From a virus, in the IMG/VR virus record IMGVR_UViG_3300031857_000203, positions 1 to 58,539 of that record: 58,539 nt of DNA, one strand, 5' to 3'. The position numbers and the translations under genes were made by a program. The notes under the pieces were generated by a model, which ran no database searches, was not told the DNA's origin, and saw only the letters and a program-made list of their open reading frames with translations. Positions 23,919 through 32,947 of the stretch are shown here, one piece after another. Positions within the stretch are counted from its first letter, which is position 1; every line of letters starts with the position of its first letter.

Positions 23919-24422
23919 ATGCTGTCTCTTCTATCTACCCTCGGTGGTCTGTTGATCTCAGGACTTCCTAAGCTGCTGGACTATTTCCAGAACAAGGCTG
24001 ACCAGAAGCACGAACTGGCTCTTGCCCGTGTTCAAACAGAGCGAGAGTTGCAACTCGCGGCTCAAGGCTTTGCTGCCCAAGCTCGGATGGAAGAGATCCG
24101 CACTGACCAAGTGGCGATGCAGACCGAGGCCCAGATGACTGAGGCGGCGCTCAAGCATGACGAGAAGGTGCTGGAGAAGGCCAGCAGGTGGGTTGCCAAC
24201 TATGTTGGTACGGTCCGCCCCACGGTGACCTACATTTTCATCCTTGAGCTTGTCGCCATCAACGCGGCTATCGCTTGGTATGCGTTTAATCAGCCTGGGC
24301 TGATTAAAGATGTAGACAGCCTAATCCGCGTGACCGCTGTAATTTTCTCTGAAGACGAGATGGCGATGTTGGGTGGAATTATTGGGTTTTGGTTCGGCAC
24401 TCGTAGCTGGAGCAAGAAGTGA
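23919..24422 (+). CDS. holin (three-helix, GTA-holin-like)
   Basis: A 167-residue protein: an amphipathic N-terminus, a long charged helix (about 25-85), then YVGTVRPTVTYIFILELVAI (first clear span), a second hydrophobic part and IIGFWFGTRSW at the C-terminus. The RPTVTY and FWFG-R motifs are typical of the holins related to gene-transfer-agent release proteins. Forms the membrane lesion that lets the endolysin out. It abuts the upstream gene and overlaps the endolysin gene by 4 nt. Confidence 0.75.
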   Translation: MLSLLSTLGGLLISGLPKLLDYFQNKADQKHELALARVQTERELQLAAQGFAAQARMEEIRTDQVAMQTEAQMTEAALKHDEKVLEKASRWVANYVGTVRPTVTYIFILELVAINAAIAWYAFNQPGLIKDVDSLIRVTAVIFSEDEMAMLGGIIGFWFGTRSWSKK

Positions 24423-24922
24423 AACTGAGCGCAAAGGGCGCGGACTTGATGCACCGATACGAAGGGTATCGGACGAGGCCGTACCTTTGCCCAGCGCACA
24501 TCTGGACTATTGGCTATGGCCACGTTCTGTACCAAGAGCAGATCAGATTGCCTGTAGTCCGTGTTGGTGACTACCAAGGGATGATCCGCAAAGAGTTCCC
24601 GCTAAAGCCCGAGGACAATCGAGTCTGGAGCAAGGATGAGATTGAGAAGCTCTTCAGCGAAGATGTCGCATCGTTTGAGCGTGGTGCTCTTCGACTGTCT
24701 CCTAATCTGGTTGATCGTCAAGGCGCATTTGACGCTGTGGTCTCTTTTGCGTTCAACGCTGGGCTAGGCAACTACCAGCGCAGCACCATCCGCACGAAGA
24801 ACAACCGAGAGGACTTTGAGGGCGCTGCAGACGCATTTATGATGTGGACAAAGGGCGGCGGAAAAGAGTTGCCTGGATTGGTGCGTAGACGTAAAGACGA
24901 GCGCTTGCTCTTTTTGGGGTAG
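24419..24922 (+). CDS. endolysin, GH24 lysozyme
   Basis: A 167-residue T4/P22-type muramidase. Catalytic arrangement E15-x8-C24-x5-T30 in YEGYRTRPYLC and HIWTIGYGH matches the E-8-D/C-5-T triad of the family. The C-terminal part has FDAVVSFAFNAGLGNYQRST, another family signature. The N-terminus is not hydrophobic, so it should depend on the upstream holin. Start at GTG 24419 overlapping the holin stop (GTGA). Confidence 0.9.
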   Translation: MKLSAKGADLMHRYEGYRTRPYLCPAHIWTIGYGHVLYQEQIRLPVVRVGDYQGMIRKEFPLKPEDNRVWSKDEIEKLFSEDVASFERGALRLSPNLVDRQGAFDAVVSFAFNAGLGNYQRSTIRTKNNREDFEGAADAFMMWTKGGGKELPGLVRRRKDERLLFLG

Positions 24923-24924
24923 AT

Positions 24925-25560
24925 ATGCCTGTTGCAGCAGTAATGACGTATAACAGCTTGGCGGCTGATATTGAGACATATCTGGAGCGTACAGACCAAG
25001 CCACGATTGACAAGATCCCAACCTTCATCATGCTTGCCGAGCAAGTCTTGGCGGCAGACCTGAAGTTCTTGGGGAACCTGACGGTTGCCACCTCAAACAT
25101 GGTGCAGGGTCAAGCAACCATTGATAAGCCTGCACGGTGGAGAAAGACAGTCTCCATGAACGTCACCGTGAGTGGACAGAGGCAACCTGTGCTTCTTCGC
25201 AAGTACGAGTACCTGCGTGAGTATTGGCCCAATCCCGCCTTAGAGGATACGCCTAAGTATTACTGTGACTACGACTACACGCACTGGTTGATAGCACCAA
25301 CGCCAGATGATGACTATTCCTACGAGGTGCTGTACTACGAGCGGTTGGCGCCTCTAGACTCATCTAACCAGTCAAACTGGTTCACTCAGTACGCTCCCCA
25401 GGCGTTGCTGTATGGGTCTCTTTTGCAGGCCATGCCTTTCCTAAAGAATGACGAAAGAATGCAGATGTGGCAGGCGCAATATGATCAAATCGTCAATGTC
25501 CTGAAGACGGAAGACACGCTCAGGATTGGTGACAGGCAAGCGGTTGCGAAGGATTCCTGA
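24925..25560 (+). CDS. head-tail adaptor protein (SU10-like), 211 aa
   Basis: A 211-residue protein with TYNSLAADIETYLERTD, IPTFIMLAEQVLAADL, PARWRKTVSMNV and a C-terminal TQYAPQALLYGSLLQAMPFL. This pattern matches adaptor proteins of SU10-like short-tailed phages that bind the portal. It sits after lysis genes and before the nozzle gene. Its stop overlaps the next start (TGATG). Confidence 0.7.
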   Translation: MPVAAVMTYNSLAADIETYLERTDQATIDKIPTFIMLAEQVLAADLKFLGNLTVATSNMVQGQATIDKPARWRKTVSMNVTVSGQRQPVLLRKYEYLREYWPNPALEDTPKYYCDYDYTHWLIAPTPDDDYSYEVLYYERLAPLDSSNQSNWFTQYAPQALLYGSLLQAMPFLKNDERMQMWQAQYDQIVNVLKTEDTLRIGDRQAVAKDS

Positions 25561-26801
25561 TGAGCTTCAACAGTCCATTCACTGGGAACGTCATCCAGCC
25601 TACGGATGTCTCGTATCGCAGCATTACTCTAACGGCCAACACGATTCTTTCGTGGCCGATCAATGGGAATGCGACGGATGACTATGCTGCCCGCATCATG
25701 GATGTCACGGCATCCTCTGCGGGGCTTGACTTGTCAATGCCTCCTGCAAATCAGGCGTCTGTTGGACAAGATGCTCTGATCAGAAACATCGGCGCAAACT
25801 CGTTTGATGTTTTGGACTACGCTGGCGGTGCGATTGTTACCATTGCTGCTGGAGAAGCCAAGTACATCTACATCAAGACAAACGCAACCACCGCGGGAAC
25901 GTGGGGCATCATTGCGTTTGGCGTTGGAACTTCAAACGCTGATGCGGCAACCCTTGCTGGGTATGGCCTCAAGGCAATCAGCAACACGCTGAATGCGGCA
26001 TCTCCTGTTAATACGTTCTCCTCTGACTACACAGCAGTAGCGGCAGATCGTGCCAGCACTTATGTGTGGACCGCAGGCGCAGGAACGTTGTCTCTTACTT
26101 CGGCTGTTACGCTAGGGGATGATTGGTTCTTCTTTATAAGAAATGGCGGCACAGGAACTTTAGCGGTTACACCGACTGGTGGACAGATCATCAATGGGTC
26201 TTCATCTTTGGATCTGCAGCCATCGGACTCATGTTTGATCGCTTGTTCTGGCTCTGCTTTCTATACGGTTGGTCTTGGCAAGAGCACTCTGTTCAACTTC
26301 TCACAATTGACGAAAGCCGTTACTAGCGGGTCTTATTCTTTGACTGCGTTAGAGGCGGCTAATTCGATTCAAAAGTACACCGGCACTTTGTCGGGCAATG
26401 TGACAATCACGGTGCCTCAGACTATTCAGGTGTACTACGTCACGAATCAGACTGACGGAACGGGTGCTGGTTACACCATCACGTTTACAACTGGAGTCTC
26501 TGGTGGAGGTACAGCAATTGTTCCCGCAGGTCAGCAGGTAATTTTGCTATGCGATTCAGTCAATCTGTTGAATGCTTCAACTGTCGCTGCTGGGGCAACT
26601 AATCTCTCATTGAGTGACGGATTGGTTGGCTCTCCGTCATTGAACTTTGCTAGTGAGACTTCAACGGGCGTCTACCGCCCAGGATCTGGCGAGTTTGGAA
26701 TTTCTATACTTGGCGTCAAACGTTCTGGGCTAACGGCTACAGGATTGTCAATTACAGGAACTGGAGTGTTTAGCGGCGGCGTTCAAGGTGGTACGTTCTA
26801 A
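25560..26801 (+). CDS. tail fibre/structural protein, 413 aa
   Basis: A Thr/Ser/Gly-rich beta protein. The C-terminal block SLNFASETSTGVYRPGSGEF followed by GISILGVKRSGL is typical of phage fibre shafts. The N-terminal 120 residues resemble small beta-sandwich virion proteins. It lies between adaptor and nozzle genes. Probably a fibre attached to the nozzle. Confidence 0.6.
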   Translation: MSFNSPFTGNVIQPTDVSYRSITLTANTILSWPINGNATDDYAARIMDVTASSAGLDLSMPPANQASVGQDALIRNIGANSFDVLDYAGGAIVTIAAGEAKYIYIKTNATTAGTWGIIAFGVGTSNADAATLAGYGLKAISNTLNAASPVNTFSSDYTAVAADRASTYVWTAGAGTLSLTSAVTLGDDWFFFIRNGGTGTLAVTPTGGQIINGSSSLDLQPSDSCLIACSGSAFYTVGLGKSTLFNFSQLTKAVTSGSYSLTALEAANSIQKYTGTLSGNVTITVPQTIQVYYVTNQTDGTGAGYTITFTTGVSGGGTAIVPAGQQVILLCDSVNLLNASTVAAGATNLSLSDGLVGSPSLNFASETSTGVYRPGSGEFGISILGVKRSGLTATGLSITGTGVFSGGVQGGTF

Positions 26802-29009
26802 ATGACTGCTAAAGTCTTCGCCCTAGACACCAAGGCTGGCATCCAGCGGGATGGGACTATTTTTGACAAGCAGTTCTATAGTGATGGGCGTTGGGTAAGG
26901 TTCCAGCGCGGCAGGCCCCGCAAGATTTCGGGTTATAGGGTCATATCTAGCCAACTGACAGGCCCATCTCGAGGCATTTGGGTCAACGCTCAAGACAGTT
27001 TCAACTACATCTTTAGTGGTTACAGCGATGGATTGCAGCAACTTGTCATTGATGACAACGGTGTGGGTGCAGGGGTTACTGAATTTACTTTGAGCAACTT
27101 CACAGCAAGTGCTTTGAACTTGTGGCAGTTTGACGGGTTCTTTGATGTAGACGGATCTGGCAATGCCTCTTTATTGGCTCACCCAGGATTAAATCTGGCG
27201 TCAACGGATGCCACATCAAATACTCCTGTGCTGATTGGCGACATCAACGGCACAACAATGTCTCAGATTGGTGTTTTCACGGACACTGCGACCACCTCCA
27301 GTGGACTTCCAACAGTCACGTTGGCTGCTACGAATCTTTTGATTGGGGCTGGGCAAGCAGTTACGGGGACGGGAATACCCGCAAACACAACAGTTGTATC
27401 TGTCTCTACAACTACGGTAACTTTGTCAAACAACGCTAGTGCTTCAGGCACTGTTACGCTGACGTTTAACAATAACGTTGAGGTATCTGGCGGTGTTGTT
27501 ACCTTGCATCCGTATGTGTTTGTCTACGGGAACAGTGGGCTAATCAGGAACTGCTCTGCGGGCAACGCTCAAGACTGGGTGTCCGCGGATGCCAATGAAG
27601 TAAACGTAGCTACAGGCAAGATCGTTCAAGGTCTTCCTGTTCGTGGTGGATCTAACTCTCCGAGTGGTCTTTTCTGGAGCTTGGACAGCCTTGTCAAAGT
27701 TAGCTTCATAGGTGGTCAAGGAACACCGGCGCAGTATTGGAGGTATGACATTGTTTCAAGTCAGTCTTCAATTCTGTCTAGCCAGTCTGCCATTGAGTAC
27801 GACGGTGTGTACTACTGGTGTGGTGTAGACCGATTCCTTCTGTACAACGGTGTTGTGAAGGAAATACCCAACGACATGAACCAGAACTACTTCTTTGACA
27901 ACCTGAACTACTCTCAGCGTCAAAAGGTATGGGTGACAAAGGTTCCTCGTTTTGGCGAGATTTGGTGGTTCTACCCTCGAGGTGACTCTGATGAGTGCAA
28001 TGATGCAATCATCTACAACATTCGAGAGAACACGTGGTATGACGCTGGTCAGGCTCTTGGTACGAGAAGGTCTGCAGGATACTTCTCACAGGTGTTCGCC
28101 TTCCCTGTCGCTGCGGGATGGGACGCGACTGAAGAAGTTGAAATCACAACTGCCACGGTAAATGCGACAAGCGGCAAAGACATGCTCTTGTTGGACACCT
28201 ACAACGTGGATGTTGTTGTGGGGCAGATGATTGATGGCACAAACATAGCATCTGGTGCTACGGTAGTTTCAATCACCTCCAGCAACATCAAGACGCTGGG
28301 CGCGATTACAGGTGGTTCTGGATATCCGAACAGCACTTACACAAATGTTCCTCTGACTGGAGGCAATGGTGCGGGAGCGCAAGCCACGGTCACGGTCAGT
28401 GGTGGAGCGGTTACTGCTGTCACAATTACGCAGGTTGGCGCTGGGTACGAGATAGGCGATTCTCTAAGCGCGAGCAACACGAATCTTGGCGGCTCGGGGT
28501 CTGGCTTTTCTGTTCCTGTAAGCGCAATCTATCTGCAAGGCATTGAGATGTCCTTGGTGGCGACGGGAACTGGATCGTCAACGGCAACGTTTAGTACAGA
28601 GCCTGGGTTGATCAGTGTCTATCAGCATGAGTTCGGAGTGAACGCAATTGATGGCACTACCGTAACTGCTATTGAGAGCTACTTTGAGACGAATGATCTT
28701 GGATGGGTTTCTGGTGGCCCTACGCAACCTGCAATGGAAGGCGCGAACAGGTGGTTGAGGCTTGAGCGTGTTGAGCCAGACTTCATCCAAGAGGGTGATA
28801 TGTCTCTGATCGTTACGGGAAGGCCTTACGCTCAATCAGAAGATGTTGAGTCAGACCCCTATACGTTTGCCCCGAATACGAACAAAATTGACATGAAGGA
28901 ACAACGCCGTGAGTTGCGGTTGAAGTTCGTGTCAAATGTGGCTGATGGCGACTATCAGCTAGGCCGAGTCATCTTGAGTGCTGACATCGGTGATGTCCGA
29001 GGTTATTGA
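26802..29009 (+). CDS. tail nozzle protein (P22 gp10-like)
   Basis: A 735-residue protein. The N-terminal RWVRFQRGRPRKISGYRVI and later SQSAIEYDGVYYWCGVDRFL, then FGEIWWFYPRG and NTWYDAG, follow the beta-propeller pattern of P22 gp10 and related nozzle/DNA-stabilising proteins. An inserted Gly/Thr-rich segment (about 150-225) and another (about 495-590) look like later domain additions. It closes the tail tip. Confidence 0.7.
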   Translation: MTAKVFALDTKAGIQRDGTIFDKQFYSDGRWVRFQRGRPRKISGYRVISSQLTGPSRGIWVNAQDSFNYIFSGYSDGLQQLVIDDNGVGAGVTEFTLSNFTASALNLWQFDGFFDVDGSGNASLLAHPGLNLASTDATSNTPVLIGDINGTTMSQIGVFTDTATTSSGLPTVTLAATNLLIGAGQAVTGTGIPANTTVVSVSTTTVTLSNNASASGTVTLTFNNNVEVSGGVVTLHPYVFVYGNSGLIRNCSAGNAQDWVSADANEVNVATGKIVQGLPVRGGSNSPSGLFWSLDSLVKVSFIGGQGTPAQYWRYDIVSSQSSILSSQSAIEYDGVYYWCGVDRFLLYNGVVKEIPNDMNQNYFFDNLNYSQRQKVWVTKVPRFGEIWWFYPRGDSDECNDAIIYNIRENTWYDAGQALGTRRSAGYFSQVFAFPVAAGWDATEEVEITTATVNATSGKDMLLLDTYNVDVVVGQMIDGTNIASGATVVSITSSNIKTLGAITGGSGYPNSTYTNVPLTGGNGAGAQATVTVSGGAVTAVTITQVGAGYEIGDSLSASNTNLGGSGSGFSVPVSAIYLQGIEMSLVATGTGSSTATFSTEPGLISVYQHEFGVNAIDGTTVTAIESYFETNDLGWVSGGPTQPAMEGANRWLRLERVEPDFIQEGDMSLIVTGRPYAQSEDVESDPYTFAPNTNKIDMKEQRRELRLKFVSNVADGDYQLGRVILSADIGDVRGY

Positions 29010-29028
29010 TCCCCTGAAGGAGTAAATC

Positions 29029-29433
29029 ATGGCAAACGCCATTTATCCGAAGTACAAGGAAGTCATCCTTGGCGCGGCCACCAACACTAACCTGCTTACC
29101 GGCACGGTCAAGGTTGCGCTGGTTGATACTGGAACGTACACCTACAACGCAGCGGACCAGTTCCTGACTTCGTTGACGGGTGTTGTGGGAACGGCCCAAA
29201 CGATTGGCGCTACCAAGTCTGTGACCAACGGCGTGTTTGATGGGGCCGATGTGACCTACACCTCTGTAACGGGTGCAAGTGTTGAGGCATTGGTGATCTA
29301 TGTGGACACCGGTTCTGCTGCTACTTCTCCGCTGGTGGCGTACATCGATACTGGTGTGACGGGTCTTCCTGTGACCCCGAACGGCGGCAACATCACGGTT
29401 ACTTGGAACGCCAGCGGCATCTTTGCGCTGTAA
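29029..29433 (+). CDS. conserved virion protein, 134 aa
   Basis: Contains YKEVILGAATNTNLLTGTVK, TYNAADQFLTSL and LVAYIDTGVTGLPVTPNGGN, a block seen in many phage structural proteins of unknown name. AAGGAG precedes the ATG. Biased codon use suggests abundant expression. Likely a tail or head minor protein. Confidence 0.65.
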   Translation: MANAIYPKYKEVILGAATNTNLLTGTVKVALVDTGTYTYNAADQFLTSLTGVVGTAQTIGATKSVTNGVFDGADVTYTSVTGASVEALVIYVDTGSAATSPLVAYIDTGVTGLPVTPNGGNITVTWNASGIFAL

Positions 29434-29436
29434 GCC

Positions 29437-31500
29437 ATGACGGCTCTGTACCACGCTTATTCCCAGACGGTTGCGGATGGGACAGCGACATCTGTCGTTC
29501 GTCCTAGCGACTGGAATTCCGCCCACGTTCAAGGCCAGACAATCTCTGGTAATACGGCGGGGTTTTCGTCTTTTACGGGGACGAACATCGTCCTCCAGGG
29601 TGGCAATAACGTCACGCTGAGTGCGGCGACTGCGGCGGGTGCAGCAACAATCATCATCAGCGGGGCGAACACTGTCGCGCAGACGGTACAGACCCAAGCG
29701 TCAGGTGCGATAGCCGGGACCGGGTTTACCTCCACGACGACAGCGGGAACCGCTGTTACGGCAACGATGGGGACAAACGGCCTGTCAATGGCCGTCCCTG
29801 CGTTCATCACGACCTTTGCAAATGACCTAACTTCAGGTCGAGCAGGGACCGGCTTTACGAGCACTACGACGGCTGGTACAGCGATTGTTGCCACCCAAGG
29901 GACCAACGGCCTTTCAATGGCTGTTCCGGCCTACATCACCACCTTCGTCAATGATTTGACCTCTGGACGGGCTGGGACGGGATTCACTTCGACAACAACA
30001 GCAGGAACAGCAATTACTGCTGCGCTGGGCACCAATGGCCTTTCCATGGCCGTCCCTGCGTTTATAACAACCTACGTTGGGCAAACAACCCAGACTCAGC
30101 CAGCAGGCAACATCGCTGGGGCGGGGTACACCAGCACCACACAAGCCGGGTCTACGGTAGGCATCACGCAGAACAGCAACGGGCTGTCTGCTGCTTGGCC
30201 TGCGTTTATCACCACAGCTACGCAGTCCGTTCAAACGCAAGCCTCTGGCGCGATAGCTGGTACTGGCTTCACCTCGACCACCACGGCTGGTACGGCGATC
30301 ACTGCTGCGCTAGGGACTAACGGACTGTCAATGGCAGTCCCGCAGTACATAACGACCTTCGTTAACGACCTGACGTCAGGCCGAGCCGGGACAGGCTTCA
30401 CCAGCACAACCACGGCGGGTACGGCCATCGTCGCCACGCAAGACACAAATGGCCTCTCAATGGCGGTGCCTGCGTACATCACGACTTACGTTAACGACCT
30501 GACCTCGGGTCGGGCGGGTACGGGAACCACGTTAGCAACAACCAACATCAACGCTACATTGAGCGCGAACACCAACGGGGTGGCGCTGTCTATGAGTGTT
30601 CCAGATGTGGACTTTAATGCGTGGAACCTGCTGGGCAATACCTCCGGAACCACTGCTACCACGGTCACTACGCAAGGGGCGCTGTATTTTCACGGTGGCA
30701 ACAACATCACCTTGAGCGGGAACTCCAACACCATCGTCATTTCTGCTGGTGCAGGTGGTGGTACAACCAACCAGACGGGGCCAAACATCGCTGTTGTAGG
30801 CTCGACCATCACATCCGGCACGGTAGTCTTTAGCAACTCCAACGGCGTAAGTTTTGGCCTCAACGGCAGTACGTTGACGGCTTCAGTTCTGCCAAACCCT
30901 GTGCGTGACGGCTGGGCTCCGTATAGTGACCTTGAATTGGTCGCAGGCCAACAAGGGCAAGGAACCTTGTACTTTGAGCCTGAGCATAGCCCTAATTTTA
31001 TTCAAGACCGAGTTGGAATCCCAATTGCGTACACCAACGCCACAAACTCCACCGGGTCAGTAACGCTTAGTTACTATATAGGCTTATACACACAGAACGT
31101 CAGTACTCTTTCACTTGCAAGTAGCACTTCATTTAGCACTGGTTTTACGTTTTCTGGAACCGTTGCAAGCTACTCGTTGTTTTCGGGAATGCGGCTGCTT
31201 ACTATCCCGTGGTCATTGACGTTAGCCGATCAGGAAGTTTACATTGGTCAGCTTTCCAGAACCACAACAGGCGGCAACAACGCCTCTATTTCTCAGATGT
31301 TAGTTACCAACATCAATAGCAATTTTGTTGGTTTCTTCGGTCAATCTCACAACACCACGCAGCAGTTTACGCAAGGGCAAGGTGTGTACTCAACAACTAC
31401 AGCAGCACTGCCAAACAGTGTGGCGTTTAGTCAGATTCGTGGATCTGATTCTCTGGCGTTCCGCGCCCCTGCAATTAGGTTCATCAACAGCACGGTGTAA
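29437..31500 (+). CDS. repeat-containing tail fibre, 687 aa
   Basis: The N-terminal ~85 residues have an attachment-type start (TALYHAYSQTVADGT) and a beta region. Residues about 85-365 hold seven repeats of roughly 36-43 residues (core GRAGTGFTSTTTAGTA-x-x-A-x-x-x-TNGLSMAVPAYITT). C-terminal 320 residues, with SNGVSFGLNGSTLTASVLPN at the junction, form a likely receptor-binding tip. The repeats are conserved in protein but recoded in DNA (see findings). Probably the host-recognition fibre. Confidence 0.7.
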   Translation: MTALYHAYSQTVADGTATSVVRPSDWNSAHVQGQTISGNTAGFSSFTGTNIVLQGGNNVTLSAATAAGAATIIISGANTVAQTVQTQASGAIAGTGFTSTTTAGTAVTATMGTNGLSMAVPAFITTFANDLTSGRAGTGFTSTTTAGTAIVATQGTNGLSMAVPAYITTFVNDLTSGRAGTGFTSTTTAGTAITAALGTNGLSMAVPAFITTYVGQTTQTQPAGNIAGAGYTSTTQAGSTVGITQNSNGLSAAWPAFITTATQSVQTQASGAIAGTGFTSTTTAGTAITAALGTNGLSMAVPQYITTFVNDLTSGRAGTGFTSTTTAGTAIVATQDTNGLSMAVPAYITTYVNDLTSGRAGTGTTLATTNINATLSANTNGVALSMSVPDVDFNAWNLLGNTSGTTATTVTTQGALYFHGGNNITLSGNSNTIVISAGAGGGTTNQTGPNIAVVGSTITSGTVVFSNSNGVSFGLNGSTLTASVLPNPVRDGWAPYSDLELVAGQQGQGTLYFEPEHSPNFIQDRVGIPIAYTNATNSTGSVTLSYYIGLYTQNVSTLSLASSTSFSTGFTFSGTVASYSLFSGMRLLTIPWSLTLADQEVYIGQLSRTTTGGNNASISQMLVTNINSNFVGFFGQSHNTTQQFTQGQGVYSTTTAALPNSVAFSQIRGSDSLAFRAPAIRFINSTV
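29689..30528 (+). repeat. protein-level repeats with recoded DNA
   Basis: Seven in-frame repeats within the fibre gene. Comparing the 22-codon stretch at 29821-29886 with 29950-30015, the amino acids are identical yet 18 of 22 codons differ. A third copy at 30364-30429 again uses different codons. Unequal crossing-over would leave similar DNA, so the pattern suggests selection against direct DNA repeats or long-term purifying selection. Confidence 0.85.
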
Positions 31501-31502
31501 GT

Positions 31503-31664
31503 ATGGACATCAACGACTTTGATAGTTGCCAAAGGATTACGGTTGACGATACTGTTTACATCGTGTTATCCATTCCCGTGCCAAACATTGCTCTGTGCGT
31601 CCGTGAATTTGATGTAACTGGCGGTGCCTCCTACGTGGCTACTGTGATTGTTGGGATGCCCTGA
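31503..31664 (+). CDS. small hypothetical protein, 53 aa
   Basis: A 53-residue beta-rich protein (CQRITVDDTVYIVLSIPVPN, then GGASYVATVIVG) that exactly fills the gap between the fibre and glycosyltransferase genes, with a TGATG overlap to the latter. Function unknown. Confidence 0.55.
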   Translation: MDINDFDSCQRITVDDTVYIVLSIPVPNIALCVREFDVTGGASYVATVIVGMP

Positions 31665-32398
31665 TGCAGCCACAAATCATCTCCTCCTATGACGGCGGCG
31701 CACACAACGCTGATCTGGAAAAGACCGTATCTCGCCTGACTGCGGAGAAGTCTTACAAAGACCTGTCTTGCATCCAGATCGTGCCGTGCTTTGGGCAGAT
31801 CCCCACGCGGGCGGTGGCGTCATGGATGAACCTCTACGCCCCTCCTAATGCCAAATTTACACGCCTGTGGGCTGTAGGCATGGAGGTTGGCAAGGCGTTT
31901 AGCGCTGCCATTGAGAGCATCCTGGCTCACCCAGACCTGAGCAAGTGGAAGTACGTCATCACTCTTGAGCACGACAACATTCCGCCTCCTGATGGGATCG
32001 TGAAGCTCCTGATGCAGATGGAGAACCACCCGGAGTATGCGTGTATTGGCGGTCTGTACTTTACGCAAGGCCCAGGGGGATGTGCTCAGATCTGGGGTGA
32101 TCCCAAAGACCCTGTGACCAACTTCCGCCCCCAGCGTCCTGATCCTGCCGGTGGGTTGGTGGAGTGCTGTGGCACCGGCATGGGGTTCAACGTCTGGCGT
32201 CTTGATATGTTCAAGGACGAGCGCCTACGTAAACCTTGGTTTGTGACGCAGACAGATCAAGGCGTTGCTACTCAAGATTTGTACTTCTGGTCTGATGCTA
32301 GAAAGTACGGCTACCGCTGTGCTATTGATTGCTCAGTGAAGGTCGGACATTATGACCTCGAAGGCAAGCGCGGCGGAATTCCTGACTACGTGTGGTGA
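31664..32398 (+). CDS. glycosyltransferase, GT-A type
   Basis: A 244-residue enzyme. The acidic metal site EHDN (about 105-108) replaces the usual DXD after a strand KYVITL. GLYFTQGPGG, then CCGTGMGFNVWRLDMF (about 169-184) and KVGHYD near the end (metal-ligating His) follow the GT-A/GT2-like pattern. The N-terminal IQIVPCFGQIPTRAVASWM is consistent. Presumably transfers a sugar to a virion protein or host glycan. It is paired with the methyltransferase gene 3 nt downstream. Confidence 0.75.
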   Translation: MQPQIISSYDGGAHNADLEKTVSRLTAEKSYKDLSCIQIVPCFGQIPTRAVASWMNLYAPPNAKFTRLWAVGMEVGKAFSAAIESILAHPDLSKWKYVITLEHDNIPPPDGIVKLLMQMENHPEYACIGGLYFTQGPGGCAQIWGDPKDPVTNFRPQRPDPAGGLVECCGTGMGFNVWRLDMFKDERLRKPWFVTQTDQGVATQDLYFWSDARKYGYRCAIDCSVKVGHYDLEGKRGGIPDYVW

Positions 32399-32401
32399 TC
32401 A

Positions 32402-32944
32402 ATGAAACTTGACCTTGGTTGTGGCGGCAAGAAGAAAGAAGGATTCCTCGGCGTAGATCAGTACGCTATGGAAGGTGTTGATGTCGTCCTTAACATCGGT
32501 GTTGACCCTTGGCCTTGGGAAGACGGCACTGTGGAGGAGATCCACGCCAGCCATTTTCTTGAGCACCTGACTGCACCGCAGCGGGTTCACTTCATGAACG
32601 AAGCATTCCGGGTCATGAAGGAAGGGGCGAAAGCCACGGTGATCACGCCGCACTGGGCCTCGAACCGTGCCTATGGGGACTTCACGCACCAGTGGCCCCC
32701 TGTTTCGGAGATGTTCTACTACTATCTGAAGCAGGCGTGGCGGGACACAAATGCACCGCACACTGACAAAAAGTGGAATGCTGCAGGCTACTCCTGCAAC
32801 TTCGACGCCACCTGGGGTTACTCGTTCTCTCCAGAACTTGGCGCTAGACATCCTGAGCATGTCCAGTTCGCCCTGCAGAACTACAAAGAAGCAGCCCTTG
32901 ACACTCACGCTACCCTGATCAAACCAATCACCAAAGTGGATTAA
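32402..32944 (+). CDS. SAM-dependent methyltransferase (class I)
   Basis: A 180-residue protein. Motif I KLDLGCGGKKKEGFLGVD (2-19) binds SAM; motif about 50-56, HFLEHLT, corresponds to the post-II/IV region of type-11-like methyltransferases; and VMKEGAKATVITPHW is the following strand. A long loop with HQWPP and a C-terminal beta segment follow. Its place beside a glycosyltransferase suggests sugar O-methylation; a different small-molecule or protein target is possible. Confidence 0.75.
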   Translation: MKLDLGCGGKKKEGFLGVDQYAMEGVDVVLNIGVDPWPWEDGTVEEIHASHFLEHLTAPQRVHFMNEAFRVMKEGAKATVITPHWASNRAYGDFTHQWPPVSEMFYYYLKQAWRDTNAPHTDKKWNAAGYSCNFDATWGYSFSPELGARHPEHVQFALQNYKEAALDTHATLIKPITKVD

Positions 32945-32947
32945 GCA

